Origin: Hyphodiscus hymeniophilus
Taxonomy: Eukaryota > Ascomycota > Leotiomycetes > Helotiales > Hyphodiscaceae
Length of the DNA: 64,000 nucleotides
NCBI GenBank assembly: GCA_016508695.1
Contig: VNKQ01000007.1
Span: forward strand, 992,001 to 1,056,000
Direction of reading: 5' to 3'
The translations under genes were made by a program, and so were the position numbers. Numbering within the stretch: position 1 is the stretch's first letter; the number at the start of each line of letters is the position of its first letter. Shown piece after piece: positions 22,606-34,291 of the stretch. The notes under the pieces were generated by a model, which had not been told where the DNA came from, did no database searches, and was given only the letters and a program-made list of their open reading frames with translations.

Positions 22606-23043
22606 ATGCATACCACGATTCGACTTTTCCAATCATGCCGGGTCACCTTTTTCACCAGAGCCAATTGCTCGTAAGTCTCGTCAGATACTACATCCATGAG
22701 GTTCGAGTTCCTAGCACCAACTAATCTTCAGACTCTGTACAAATGCGAAAAAAACCTTGTCCGAAGTATGGGATTCTCGGCCCTTTATTTACAAAGAAAT
22801 CGATGTCATGGCCGCTGAGGGAAAGAATTGGAGAGACCTATATGAATTTGATACACCTGTGGTAAGATTCATAATCTTGAACGAGATTTTGTAGGCTGAT
22901 TGATGTAGATCCATGTCAGTAGCTCAAAGGCGGGTGAAGAGCTTCCTGAACTATCATCGAAGGCGAAGAAACTCATGCATACGTTTACGGCTGAGCAAGT
23001 GAGAGAAAAGATGGACGAGGTTGACAGGGCCGCCTCCAGCTAA
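22606..23043 (+). CDS. Glutaredoxin-like small protein (C5orf63/YDR286C type)
   Basis: Three tiny exons (22606-22670, 22732-22861, 22909-23043) give 109 residues. The join produces RVTFFTRANCSLCTNAKKTL, a thioredoxin-fold start with a CSLC redox pair, then EVWDSRPFIYKEIDVMA and FDTPVIHV with the cis-proline. This matches the glutaredoxin-like DUF836 group. The first intron cuts the serine codon inside the CxxC motif, so no single open frame shows the domain and the gene is easy to miss. The 3' end faces the aldolase gene, with 46 bases between the two stop codons. A thiol-disulphide role is inferred, and mitochondrial targeting is possible but unproven. Confidence 0.85.
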
Positions 23044-23089
23044 CGAATTTACTCAATTCTCTTGGGAGGGGTTTGGATTCTTGGTCTTT

Positions 23090-24326
23090 CTATTTCCCAT
23101 ACGGACCCGTCAATTTCGCTGCTGGACCCAGACCTTTCGCTGCGGACAATGCCTGCATGACCCCACCAGGCAGAATGTGCATGTCAGTTGCTACGGAAAT
23201 CATATCTAGGCGATGACAGAGTCAGCAATTACTTCAATCAGAACGCGATCTAATCTCAGAACATGTTTGAAAGGTGTCGCTTCGGACACAGTCCCGATGC
23301 GGAAAGCTCTTCTTTTCTGTTAACTTACGAAATCCTTGGTCTGCATATCCTTTGGATTGTTCCCCGGATGTGCAGAATATACCTGCTTTCTTTCCGGCAG
23401 CATTAGCAGCCTTGAGGGTCTTAGCGATTGCGGCATGCAAATCGTCGTGCATCTTTCCATCTATTATAGGGTGTCCTATATTATTTCCAAGATCAAACGG
23501 TCCAACAAATAAGACGTCGATCCCTGGCACGGCTGCAATAGCATCCACGTTGTCGACTGCTTCCTTGGTCTCAATTTGAACCATTGTTAGGATGGCTTCG
23601 TTTGCCTGCTGCAAATAGTCACCAGCTCCAAGGTCGGGGTGAAAGCGCTCCATTGGAAATGGAGAGCCGAAGCCTCTTTGGCCCACTGGTGGGAACTTTG
23701 CACTCAAGACAAGTTTCTTTGCATCTTCAGCGGTGTAAAGAAGCGGTACCAGGACGCCATGTGCTCCTGCATCGAGGGCCCCTACATGATGTCAGTCAAA
23801 ACTTGGCGATTTGGATTTGCTTCGCCACTTACGCTTTACCATGTACCCTTGATTGTCCGGTATTCTTACAATAGGGCTGACTCCACAAGCTGCTACCGCT
23901 GGTACAGCTTCATGCATTGCAGCATCTGGCTCAAGTTAGACCGTGGTCAAAGAACATCGGGGAAATCCCATTTCATCAATCAGCCTCGACCTCGTGGTTC
24001 TGGTTATATTCGGTGACCGAGCATCCCCTTTGGACGACGGAAGGAGCATCACGTGTCAAAGACAGCCAAAGGCAAGAACATCTCTGGGACGGCGAATGAT
24101 TCAAGTGAGATGTTTAGACCTGAGTAACGACGAGGAATGAAAAATTTCCCACGAACTTACCATCAATATTGCCATGCTCGCAGTCAATGAGTACCCAATC
24201 AACCCCAGTCCTTGCTAAAGTTCTCGAGACGTTGCTTCCTGGAATCATCTGCCAACATCCCATAGCGGGGCCCTTCGATTCATCGAAAGCTACCTTCAGT
24301 CGATTCCCCGCTTTCATTGATGCCAT
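23090..24326 (-). CDS. HpcH/HpaI family aldolase (2-keto-3-deoxy acid aldolase type)
   Basis: Four exons (24326-24161, 23925-23833, 23781-23329, 23205-23090) give 275 residues. Family blocks are WVLIDCEHG with the active-site His, RIPDNQ with the substrate-binding Arg, GVLVPLLYTAEDAK, the metal ligand Glu in VQIETKEA and the Asp in LFVGPFDLG. These enzymes cleave 2-keto-3-deoxy sugar acids or 2-keto-4-hydroxy acids to pyruvate plus an aldehyde with a divalent metal. The exact substrate cannot be read from sequence. The gluconokinase gene is divergent across the large spacer to the right, which hints at sugar-acid catabolism. The last exon gives MISVATDMHILPGGVMQALS and a short C-tail. Confidence 0.9.
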
Positions 24327-27129
24327 ATTGAAGAATCTGTTGCTAGTTCCAAAGAGCCTGGTGCTTCTGTTGTTCCGAAAAGCGCAAAGAGGGAAATGAA
24401 TACTTGAAGTGCAGTTCTCTTCATATACTAAAGAACATCAATTTAATGTTTAGTACGAATAGTGGCAAAATATCCATTGACCATGACATGGGAGCGATGA
24501 GGCCGCTGTCGGCTGCTGTGCCGGCTTGCTTACCCCACAATTTGCTCAAAGCGCACATCATCCCGCTCTGGAGAGTGGGGGGTTGATCCAGGAAAGCACG
24601 GGTTGATCCAGCAAAGCACCTCCTCAACGTTGGCTGATACTACTGGAGTGTTCCGTCTCATTTTCTGGAGATGGCCGAAGACGCAGCGAGGAGAGTTATT
24701 ATAATCGCGAGGATTCATCTCAGCTGTCGAGTATGATATGCGAAGGTCATATCTCGTCCAAATCCAGTGACTCCTGGAGATGCTAGAAATTTCCAGTTTA
24801 GGACCACTGGCTGCTAGCCTTCGGAGAAGATAACCTCCTTTCCTTTCTCCAGTATCCACCTCTCATGCCCATTTCTCTCTCGCTTCCTCGAATTCACTTG
24901 ATGATTCTTGAGAGTCAGGAAGTTACGACTTCCCGCCTTCTCAACGAATGGAAACCTACTCGTTAGTCGGACAGTTGAGTCTTGACATTCGAGAGGCGAG
25001 ACGGAAACATGGTTCCTCGGTACAATGCTGCCGCCCGATGAAACCTCCTGAGTCCTTTCCTGCGCCGTAGATATGGGATTGGCTACCACAGCTTACATCA
25101 TAGAAGCAGGCCCTCTTCTGGTGCTTCCCTCTTCCCTCAGTGCTTGCACTTCTCCGCATCAAACAGCACCCGCATCTGGACGGAAAGGCTGCAGAATATT
25201 GGGACGCACAGGGCAAAAGATGACAAACTTGAGGCTCGACTTACTTCCCCCCCTTACATGAGGCGGGGATGTGGTGCTTGATCTTTGATGGGGCCATTTA
25301 GAGGTTCGACTTCATGCCCTCACCGTATGTCGTCTATTGCAAGCCCATTATGCTAAGCACTATTGTGCAGGGAACTGGACAGATCCAATTTGCTGTTTCC
25401 AGGCTTCCAAATCGGTCACCTGCAAAGCTTCTTAAACCGAACGACAGCGGTGTGCCGTACAAGAAATGCAGCATCACAGATAGCCTTCAGAAGCCGTGCG
25501 AACAGAGCAAATGAGGGGTGAATCGCCAACCTTACTTAGCCTCCTGATGGAGTCGGCCAGCCACTAGGTCTAACCTGGCCCTGGAATACTAGATTCGCTT
25601 CTGCACTGGAGTCGGGGATGGTTACTTTGAGTTTTGATAGAGATGCTGTCGTCGAATTGGCATGAGTGATTTGGAGGTACTGTAACCCTTCATCATTCAT
25701 GCCGTATGGTTACCCCCACGCTCAATCGCCGACGGATTCGATAGCCGTCAGCTGCCTTCGTAGAACCAAATGCGCGGCGCAAAGCCACGGCAGGGCACCC
25801 TGGGAATGCAAGAGTCCCGACTCCCGATCGGACAAGCGACGCCATTTTCTCAATCGGCTTATGAGCAGAACCACGGCTTTGGGTGAGGGGGATGTTGGGG
25901 AAGGAAGCGCCGGAAGACGGCTCTCATGTGGCTGGTGTCTGGTGTCTGGTGTCTGAAGATACTGTAGCTAGACGGCACACCGTGAGGGTTGATTCTAATT
26001 GACACAGTCACGATGCGCGGTGGGAAGGAATGGGATGGCATGCGGCGATATTCTCATTCCATGGACTCAGCTCCAATGTCGAATGCAGTTTCAGTATCGC
26101 TCATGCATCCCCACGCACATAATTTCGCGGTGTACCGTCCAGATGATCTGGACGAATAGTGAGACGGCAGAAAATGGTTGAAAATCTCGATTTGTTCCTG
26201 GAACATCGAAAAGCAGGAGTGCAGTGTTCTAATTGGTCGTTGGGGGTGTTTTTGTGTTTTTTTTTTTCCATAGCGAAAATGCGGCCATCCCTGAAGTCAC
26301 CAAAAGTCTCACGGGCCGCCTTCCACTGCACACCTCCAGTCTCTACCGCCGCCATCCCACTCCCCACTCATCCCAAGGATTCCGACTTCTTGGCCATACC
26401 TTGCCATGCTTTGCCATGCCATGTCTCGCTGTGCCTATGTTATGCAATATGCAAAGAGCTTTTGTTCTAGCCTCCTTTGCCATCTTCTGCTTTCGTTTCT
26501 ATTGCCGACATCCCTGGTCTGGCCCATCAACCCACTCCTACCCACGAAGCCACCTCCGCTCTCCTCATCCGCCGACCTAAGCAGGTTCCGACCTACCCAG
26601 ATGAAGCAGCGGTGGCCACCAAGGACCCAATAATGACCGCGGAAGCTTTCCAGTCATCCGTGTAGAACAGAGCAAACTTGGATTTTTCCTCCATCTACGC
26701 CCCGACTCTCCTACTCCGTATGTAGGCCTAGAGGCCCTAGGACTACTAATGACGCTTAGTGGACATGAGTGGTGGGGCCAGACGACGGCGTCGGCGACGG
26801 CTTCGTCTCTCTGTGCTACAAAGCGGTCATATTGGGCTTAAAGATTCATCCTTGACCTAAGCCCCCCTTCCTTACCATACCCATAAGAAGGCCGCTACCC
26901 GCCACATCGTGAGTCTCCATAATTGCCTCATTTTCCTACTTCCTCTCCAGCACAAGGGAACTATACGCTCATTGCCAGCACAACAATACCGTTGTTTGCT
27001 ACGTTCCTCTGTCTTTTGCTCTACCCATTGTCCTGCAAACTGACTCAGGCCTCATTTCTGTCGCGTGCTCACTCACCGTTCACTCACCTTCTTCAAAACA
27101 TAAATAAAAGACTCAACTGGACAGTCACA
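24327..27129. other. Large gene-free region
   Basis: This is the longest stretch without a supported gene (2.8 kb), between two divergent genes (aldolase left, gluconokinase right), so it holds both promoters. It contains a near-perfect 20-base tandem pair at 24580-24619, a triple GGTGTCT repeat at 25934-25954 and a T-run near 26255-26270. All open frames are short and unlike known proteins. I see no transposon ends. Confidence 0.5.
24580..24619. repeat. 20-base tandem duplication
   Basis: Two adjacent copies beginning GGGTTGATCCA, differing at one base (aggaaag versus agcaaag). The second copy is immediately adjacent to the first. Confidence 0.85.
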
Positions 27130-27867
27130 ATGATGTTGTCCTACGACAATCGAGCTATGGCTCAGTCCGTTACAACTACCTCAGACCACCTCCCTCTCTC
27201 ACCCACGTCCTCGACCACAATATCGAGCAGTATGTCAAGTACCACTGATCAACCCAAGACCAAGCATCACCACATCTGGTTGATCACCGGCCCTGCGGGC
27301 TGTGGCAAGAGCACCGTCGCCCAGTTCATTGCCAAAGCCATGAACCTCCCTTACATCGAAGGCGACGAGGTAAGTCCTGTCCATAATTACCCGGTACACA
27401 TATACTAACCTGCCTTGCAGTACCACCCTCAAGCCAACGTTGACAAAATGGCCCAAGGTATACCACTTACCGATGCTGACCGCTGGGACTGGCTTACTCT
27501 TCTCCGCGAAGAAGCTATCAACCGACTCTCTTCTGGTGATCAAGGCGTCGTCCTCACCTGCTCCGCCCTCAAGCGCAAGTATCGCGACGTTATTCGCGTT
27601 GCTCCCTACTACGACCATAACGTTCTCCTTCACTTCATCTACCTACATGCCTCAGAGGAGGTCCTCATGAAAAGAGTCGGATCTAGACAAGGCCATTTCA
27701 TGCACGCGAATATGGTGCACAGTCAATTCGCCGCGCTGCAGCCGCCGGGAGCCGACGAGAAGGACGTCATCAGTGTTGATGTGAGTGGATCAATTGAAGC
27801 TGTCGAGGAGGAGGCGCTCGCGAAGATCAGACAGGCGGTTGAACAGGCTTTGGATAGGGACTCGTAG
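27130..27867 (+). CDS. Gluconokinase
   Basis: Exons 27130-27369 and 27421-27867 give 228 residues. A Ser/Thr-rich leader of about 50 residues precedes the kinase core: P-loop GPAGCGKST (about residues 54-62), then EGDE across the intron into YHPQANVDKMAQG, DRWDWL, CSALKRKYRD, and the lid/base region SRQGHFMHANMVHSQFAALQ. The enzyme phosphorylates D-gluconate to 6-phosphogluconate with ATP, feeding the oxidative pentose-phosphate pathway in the cytosol. The start is the first of two adjacent ATG codons (27130 and 27133). No in-frame ATG lies upstream. Confidence 0.94.
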
Positions 27868-28417
27868 AAAGCGGGGCAAGAAGGCCACACACGACCAAAA
27901 TTGAATTCAATGGATGGAGTTGGGTTCTGCACTTTCTCTCTCTGCGGAAGGGCGGTCTATGGCTGTTTGTCATTAAGGGTGTCTTCGTTATGCATGGTTG
28001 CCGGGATCTCTTTTCTCTTAATCAAAACAGGCTGCATACATGGGTCAGGGGCCACCAAAAGGCGTTGGCATCATTGATTCCCGAGATTCTCTGATTCTTG
28101 TTAGATACCAGGGCGCTCTAGAGGGACGCATTACATTTTCGTGCGGATCTTCTACCGAATAATTTATTTTATCTGATGTCTATTCTATACGACATTCCCC
28201 ATATTGCGGGGTAATGCACCCGATAAGTGAGACGTGACAGCGCATAAATATCAGAAGATGAGGCTGGGTCCCGTCTGATCATAGGATGCATCTCCTTCCC
28301 CCATTCAACGGGTCCCCTGGGTCTTTACGTGACGCAAATTTCCAGTCCATGATCCGCTCTAGCTGAAAGCGATCCTGGTTGCATCGGAACGGTCATGTCG
28401 TGTATCCCCAGACGGAC
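27868..28417. other. Convergent 3' region gluconokinase / E2
   Basis: Tail-to-tail spacer with the 3' flanks of both genes. No supported frame or repeat was seen. Confidence 0.4.
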
Positions 28418-29894
28418 TCAGCGAAGATGAATGACCATACTATCCGGATCCTCCACAAATCCCCGGACCACCTCCGCCGCTCTGGCCATCGTAGCCCCGT
28501 CGATGACCCTGTGGTCCGCACTCCAGCTGAAGTTACACACCTGCTTGGGCACCACATGACCCGTCCCATCGAACGCCGGTACGGTCCGAACCTTGCCCAC
28601 TCCCAGTATGGCAACCTCCCTATCGACGATGACCGGCGAGACGTAGGTGCCGCCGATGGATCCCACGTTCGAGACCGTGATGGTGCCCCCACTCAGGTCT
28701 TGCGAGGTGAGCTTGCCTGCTGCGGCTAGGCCTTGCAGCCGGTTGAGCTCCAAGGCTATGTCCAGGACGTTGAGGCTGGAGACGTTCTTGATGACAGGCA
28801 CGATGAGCCCGATGGGTGTGTCCATTGCTACTCCGATGTTGTGCTGGCTTCGCATGGTCAGGACGGGCTTTGACGAGCTCGGGTCGACATCGACTCTTGC
28901 ATTCAGCGTTGGGTACCTTTGGAGGGACATCGAGACTGCCTTCACAATGAACGGTAGGAAGGACAGCTTGCTGACGTCGCCCACGGGAGATTTCGCGAGC
29001 GTCTTGTTCAGACGATGCCGTAGCCCGGTGATGACGGAGAAATCAACCTCGTCGGCGAAGAGGAAGTGAGGTATGGTCAGAGACTTCGTCATGGTCTTGA
29101 ACATTTGCAGCTGGGTTGCCGATAGTTGAGTCACTATTTCCTTTTGCGGGCCGGTATCTATTGCAGGAGGCGTCTGTCCGTTTGATGTAGGCGCGGTGTT
29201 TCTCTGCTTTGCAAACTGATGGACATCATCCTTGAGAACTCGGCCGTCCCTTCCAGTACCATTCACATCTGCGATGTTGACATTCAGTTCCTTTGTCAAA
29301 TGCCTGACTGCGGGGGTTGCCAAGGTCGCGTGCTTCCCTTTTGGTTGAGATGGCTTCTCTGTTTCTGGAGGCACCTGCGAAGCCGGCGAATTGGTCGTAG
29401 AGGACAATGTATCCTTCTCCTGAGCTTGGGATTCCTCTCCGGCCTCCGACTCGGTCAAAGCCTCTAGATCCTCTTGTTTGATCTCGCCTTGTATATCAAT
29501 GTCCACCAGGGGTTTTCCCACCTTCGCCATTTCTCCGGCTTCATAGTGCAGCTTCTTGATCACTCCAGCAAATCTGCTGGTGATTTCCACAGAGGCTTTG
29601 TCGCTCTGTACTTCGCACAGTTTGTCCCATTCCTCGACCCGAGCTTCGGGTTGGACGAACCATTGAATGATCTCGCATTCTCGAATTCCTGTTTTCTGTC
29701 AGATTGAGCTGTATACTTATGCAACAGAGGGGAGGTTGACCTTCACCGATGTCTGCCAAAAGAAACGGCTTAATGACCTGTGCCCTTGAAGATGCGTGGA
29801 ACGGGCGGCCTCTCGGAAAGTGTGCGTTGAGGGGTAAACTCTTGTACACATGCCATTGTCTTGAGGAAATTCGAGAGTAAAGTTGAAGCCGCAT
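28418..29894 (-). CDS. Branched-chain 2-oxoacid dehydrogenase E2 (dihydrolipoyl transacylase), mitochondrial
   Basis: Exons 29894-29741 and 29688-28418 give 474 residues. A basic presequence precedes KPFLLADIGEGIRECEI, the start of the lipoyl domain. The lipoylated lysine is in EVQSDKASVEI (about residue 79). A Ser/Glu-rich linker leads to a peripheral-subunit-binding domain (ATPAVRHLTKELNV, GTGRDGRVLKDDV), then the acyltransferase core with SIGGTYVSPVI and the catalytic SADHRVIDGATMAR (His near 445). The wording of the lipoyl and core motifs fits the branched-chain complex better than pyruvate or oxoglutarate E2. The enzyme acts in valine, leucine and isoleucine breakdown in the mitochondrial matrix. 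Confidence 0.93.
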
Positions 29895-30549
29895 ATTGAA
29901 CACAACACTCTCGGAATTCCTCAGACCAGTTGAGAATTCTTTTGACCTTACATCCTCGGATACTTGGGAGGATTCGGGGAGATACAAACATTCTGGTGGT
30001 TGAACTCCCGAAGTGCGGTTATCAGCGGGTATTGTAATGCGACTGGGGTGGCGGCCCTCTAGCGTCAGGTAGGTATACCCCAAATTTGCCTACGTGCGGA
30101 GTAGTCGGTTTGTTTCTACTAGTCGTATGGTCCGGATTCATTATTGCGTTTATTGCGTTCATTGCGTTCATTGCGACTATGACATCCCGAAACTCACCCG
30201 GCGGTCCTTTGATTCATGAAATGCTCATGTGTGCGAATTGGGTAGTTGAGAGGAATAAGCTTATGCTACCAAGCTGTTTGGTCACCTAAAAATTGCTTCG
30301 AAGCCTCCTCGGACGTATGTTGAAGTGGAAACTTCTTAACCTAATTGTGGAAACTACAAACAAAATCCCTTACGCTGCTCAAAGCGTAGGATTTAAGTGT
30401 ATGTCTCAAAGTAGCCATACACTCTATCCGCCCGTATTTCAGCCTCGTCTCATAGCCTTGCATAGCTGCTGGTCTAAGCGTCCAGACATGGGAAAAACTC
30501 TTGGCCGACACCACGTTGACGCGCCCGAACAAAACGGAGTGGGATTCTA
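29895..30549. promoter_or_regulatory. Divergent promoter region E2 / ATP10
   Basis: The spacer between two divergent mitochondrial-protein genes should hold both promoters. A short tandem array of ATTGCGTTY units lies at 30143-30172. Confidence 0.4.
30143..30178. repeat. 9-base tandem repeat ATTGCGTTC, about 4 units
   Basis: Four head-to-tail units; the first ends TTT, the second and third end TTC, and the last is partial/diverged. Confidence 0.8.
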
Positions 30550-31628
30550 ATGAAAATGATCCTCTCACGACGTCCAATACTACCTGCAAATCTCAGGCTT
30601 GAATCAGCAGCATGCTTGAGTTGTCAGTGGCGCTCGTTCAGCACATCATATCGCCGACTGGCTGAAAAGGATAATCCGGCCGCAGCTGATTCCCAAGATG
30701 GGCCTCCACCTCCTCCATCAGCCCTTGAGGGTGCCCCCAAGGCGTACGGCAAAACAGTAGAGGAGTTTACACCGAAGCCTCTGAACCGGCCAATTGGGCT
30801 TCCAACTCCACCTAGAGCGGGTCAGAACACGGGGATTGATTATAGATCATGGAGCCAAAGGAGAGCGGACTTTGTGGATTATGAGAAACATGTTGCTAGG
30901 CGGAAAGACCTGTAGGTTTTCTTGCTCTGTCCTTGATCCGGGGCTAATATTTGGAAAGAACGCATAAGATCTCCAAGCCCTACTTTCGAGAATGGACCAA
31001 CATGCGCCTCCATAAAGGAAAATCCTTCCTGGCACCTCCTCGACTATTCAGATCTGACAAATCGTTGTATTTCCCCAACTTCCATGGTCAGACTTTGACG
31101 AAGGATAAGAAGCTCATCGATACGACTCCGGTGTTGGCAGGCAAGGTGTCGGTCGTAAGCATTTTTAGTAGTGCATGGGCGGAGGGCCAGGCTGCTACAT
31201 TCGTCTCCGTGCAGGATAATCCAGAGTTGAATCAAGCTGTAAAGAGCAGTGGGGGAGCTGCGCAACTCGTCAAAATTAATATCGAGGATAATTGGCTAAA
31301 GGCTGCGATTGTGAGGTTCTTCATGGGTGGACTAAGAAAGAAGTTGGGGTTTGACAATTGGGGAAGGTATTTCTTGGTTGTGAGGGGTGTCACAGATGAT
31401 ATGAGGGACTCGATTGGACTGCTGAACAGCAAGGTCGGGTACACATATCTCCTTGATGAACAGTGTAGGATCAGATGGGCCGGAAGTGGACGTGCTGAGG
31501 CCGGCGAGAAGGAGAGTCTAGTGAAGGGCGTGAGGCGGCTTCTGGAGGATAAAAAACAGGTCGCAGCACCAGCACAAAAGGTCGAACCTCAGAAGGTGGA
31601 GGATCAGAAAGCCCCGGTCGCCGTATGA
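30550..31628 (+). CDS. ATP10: Mitochondrial ATPase assembly factor ATP10
   Basis: Exons 30550-30911 and 30959-31628 give 343 residues. The N-terminus is presequence-like (MKMILSRRPILPANLRLES). The ATP10 family region follows the junction KDLTHKISKPYFREWTNMR and includes RSDKSLYFPNFHG, VSIFSSAWAE and GYTYLLDEQCRIRWAGSG, with a thioredoxin-like fold. ATP10 is an inner-membrane chaperone for assembly of subunit 6 into the F0 sector of ATP synthase. The C-terminal about 30 residues are Lys/Val/Glu/Pro-rich and look variable. The 47-base intron contains a GGGCTAATAT branch site. The gene ends 67 bases before the convergent GOS1 stop. Confidence 0.93.
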
Positions 31629-31695
31629 TATAACCATAATTGTACAACAAAACCTTGGCTCGCCGGCCAAACGCCGCGCTCCAATGCTAATCCTC

Positions 31696-32472
31696 TCACA
31701 TGAAGTATAACAACAAAAGAAAGCAGAAGGCAATGAAACCTCCCATAATAATGCCATCTCTCCTCTTCTTCGCTGATATCCTTCCTATCAAGCTGTTTAA
31801 TCCCGGGACTTGGCTTGCAGCCCCCGTAATCCTCCGATTGATGCTCGCCAGCGTCTCCCTTTGCAGGCCAAAACTCTCATTCACAGCATAAGCCTGGCTC
31901 AATACGCTATCCACCATGTCATGACTGTTGTCTATCCGGCCTCTTTCCTCGAGCATATAATCGGCCTCCGCTGCTTCCGGATTGTTTGAATGGTAGGCGT
32001 CGATATCCCCTCTCACATTCGAGAGTAGATTTGCACGGTTCCGAGCATCTTGAAGCTGAGCCTTTAACCGTGTGAGTTCTCGACGGTGCTCTTGAAGTTT
32101 TTCGCGGTCTCGGGAAAGATTGCTTTGTTTTGTAGCGGACGCTGAGAGGGTTGCTTCTGAGTCCAAGAGGCGGGACAGCTGTGATATGAGGGCTTCTCGC
32201 TACGGAGGTTAATGATTTGACAGTGTTGGGACAAGGTTTCCTCACCTTCTCCAGAATATCTCGTATTTTGTTTTCCGTCTGCTTCTCATCCTCTGCTGGT
32301 TTCGGGGGTATATTCGGGACAGACGCATATTGCGAGTATGTATGGAATAGTGCTTCAGTCTGTAAGATGGTTAGAAGCGCTCTTCAAGGCCACTGTAAAT
32401 ATATACCTGAGTTTCTAGAGACCGGCCCTGCTGTCTCAGCTGAGCCCACCCAGTTCCTGTAGAAGAAGCCAT
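31696..32472 (-). CDS. GOS1: Golgi SNARE GOS1 (GOSR1, Qb)
   Basis: Exons 32472-32407, 32359-32246 and 32199-31696 give 227 residues. The N-terminus WAQLRQQGRSLETQTEALFHTYSQ is the GOS-28-type start. A coiled-coil three-helix region follows, then a SNARE motif (VLSQAYAVNESFGLQRETLAS, RRITGAASQVPGLNSLIGRI) and a C-terminal membrane anchor GGFIAFCFLLLLYFM. It is a Qb-SNARE for ER-Golgi and intra-Golgi fusion. Two introns of 46-47 bases lie in the N-terminal part. Confidence 0.94.
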
Positions 32473-32724
32473 CGATTTGTATGTTGGAAGTCTTGGAGCA
32501 ATTCGCACTGCCTGTGTCCGGAACGAGAAGTAAAGACGGCCGCGTCGTATGTAATCGGACAAAGGAAAATCCGGGCCGAGCTGCATGCCTCATGCGTCAG
32601 GCGTCAATTCGTCGCTTAGCCCTCCCCTCAGGTTAGTGGCTTTCACACACGAGATTTCAAAATTCTCGAGAACTTCATACGCCCATCTTCATTTTCGACA
32701 ACGACCTCGCGCCAAACCATCACC

Positions 32725-33354
32725 ATGGTAAGGAATACAAGGGAACATATTGGCAGGAGCTATGATGGCTAATGATGTCTGCGACAGTCGTCCGGAAAAG
32801 TCAAGACTGGCCAACTTTGGTCCAAGAACAAGGCCGACCTTGCGAAGCAACTGGGAGAGTTGAAGCTTGAGCTGGGTCAATTGCGCACACAAAAGATTGC
32901 AGGAGGATCCGCGTCGAAGCTCACAAAGATGTGCGTATGATCATTTGGGCGTTGTATTGAAGCAGGAAGAATGGGCGATGTGCAATGCGAATGGGCAACT
33001 CGAGGGTCAACAACGTACTAATAATTTCCCTCTGTAGCCACGATCTCCGAAAGTCAATCGCAAAGGTCCTCACAGTCATCAACGCCAACCAACGCTCGCA
33101 ACTCCGCCTCTTCTACAAGAATAAGAAGTACCTACCCCTCGACCTCCGACCCAAGCAGACCCGCGCCATTCGAAGACGTTTGTCCAAGCACGAGAGCGAG
33201 AAGAGTTTGGAGAAGACGAAGAAGCGTTCCGTCCACTTCCCCCAACGGAAATATGCTATCAAGGTACGCATACCAGATTCAACCCTCTCAGATACCTGGG
33301 GCACATGAGTGTGTGGATAGACCAGAGACTAACATACAACAGGCTGAGGCGTAA
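32725..33354 (+). CDS. RPL35: 60S ribosomal protein L35 (uL29)
   Basis: Four coding exons (32725-32727, 32788-32930, 33038-33263, 33343-33354) give 127 residues, close to the eukaryotic L35 length. The first coding exon is only the ATG and the last encodes three residues plus the stop. The sequence is typical uL29: SSGKVKTGQLWSKNKADL, KLTKIHDLRKSIAKVLTVIN, NKKYLPLDLRPKQTRAIRR and RKYAIKAEA at the C-terminus. The protein sits at the 60S exit tunnel. Short introns right after the start codon are common in fungal ribosomal-protein genes and often matter for expression. Confidence 0.96.
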
Positions 33355-34291
33355 ATTGGTTTCGGGATGACTTGTGTGTGGCATGGCATTTGTGCAGATT
33401 TCTTGAGCTTTCCGGGGGTCTCTGGTGTACTTGAAAAATAGCATGGCTGGTACGGGACCGCCCAAATAAATCACGATTCTGAACAAATCCTGGGTCCAAA
33501 TACGCGATGACATGGATAAGACTTCGGTTCACGACACTGATCTCGACCATGGCGCTTTTCTGTTGCCAAAGCTGCCCCGATGCATGTATAAGATTTCCCA
33601 GCAGGGTGATAATCCCACTTGTTTTCAATTCAAAGGCTGCTCACCATGTGGTTTGATCCTCTCAGCTTCTCAAGTGGGAACCTGTCTGGTTGCCAGATAT
33701 CTCTTAATTGCAACAAGTGTCGTTTCTTGCCCCCTTTCGCCATCTCACAATAACAGAGACTATCCATGCATCGTGGCGCTATGTACCCAAGGCGATGCTA
33801 GAGTATCAAAAGGGCGAAGGTCGTTGTCATTGTTTTTGAGCAAATCCCTCTCCTGGAGCTTAGTTCCAATTCCTAAATAATCCTGCCCCTTGATATGCTC
33901 CAGCTCCAGCTCGCCCTCGCTTCCTATTGCTACTCCATGATGACTTACTACCACCTAGCGCGATTTCACGGATGCCGAAAAGGAATATGACTATTTTCAT
34001 CTCGACGTCCACGTCGCACTTCTAACCCCCTTCTGTACCTTACATTGACCCCCACACTCGCCTCCCGAAGAAGAACATCACATTTGCGGATGTAAATTAT
34101 AGATGATTCCGAGTACAATGAAAGACGGATTCATTGATTACGCTGATTCGTTGATTACGCTGATTCGTTGATTACGCTGATTCGTTGATTACGCTTCAAA
34201 TCAGAACGGTGCTACAGAGACGCTGGGGGTATACCGAAAAATGCATCCATAACTCCTTTCAATGCTTTTCCCCATTTGTTTTCACGGACTT
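33355..34291. other. Convergent 3' region RPL35 / C2H2 factor
   Basis: About 940 bases with no supported gene, holding two 3' flanks. The right part carries a 17-base tandem array at 34127-34194. Confidence 0.5.
34127..34194. repeat. 17-base tandem repeat, four units
   Basis: Four contiguous copies of a unit GATTCNTTGATTACGC preceded by G or T. Copies two to four are identical and the first differs at two bases. It lies about 98 bases after the stop of the convergent C2H2 factor. Confidence 0.9.

Noticed and set aside
22690..22705. GGTTCGAGTTCC resembling a tRNA B-box
   Set aside because: It lies in the intron of the glutaredoxin-like gene and no cloverleaf can be drawn around it.
26923..27129. 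Upstream extension of the gluconokinase frame
   Set aside because: There is no in-frame ATG before 27130, and the extension looks like leader sequence.
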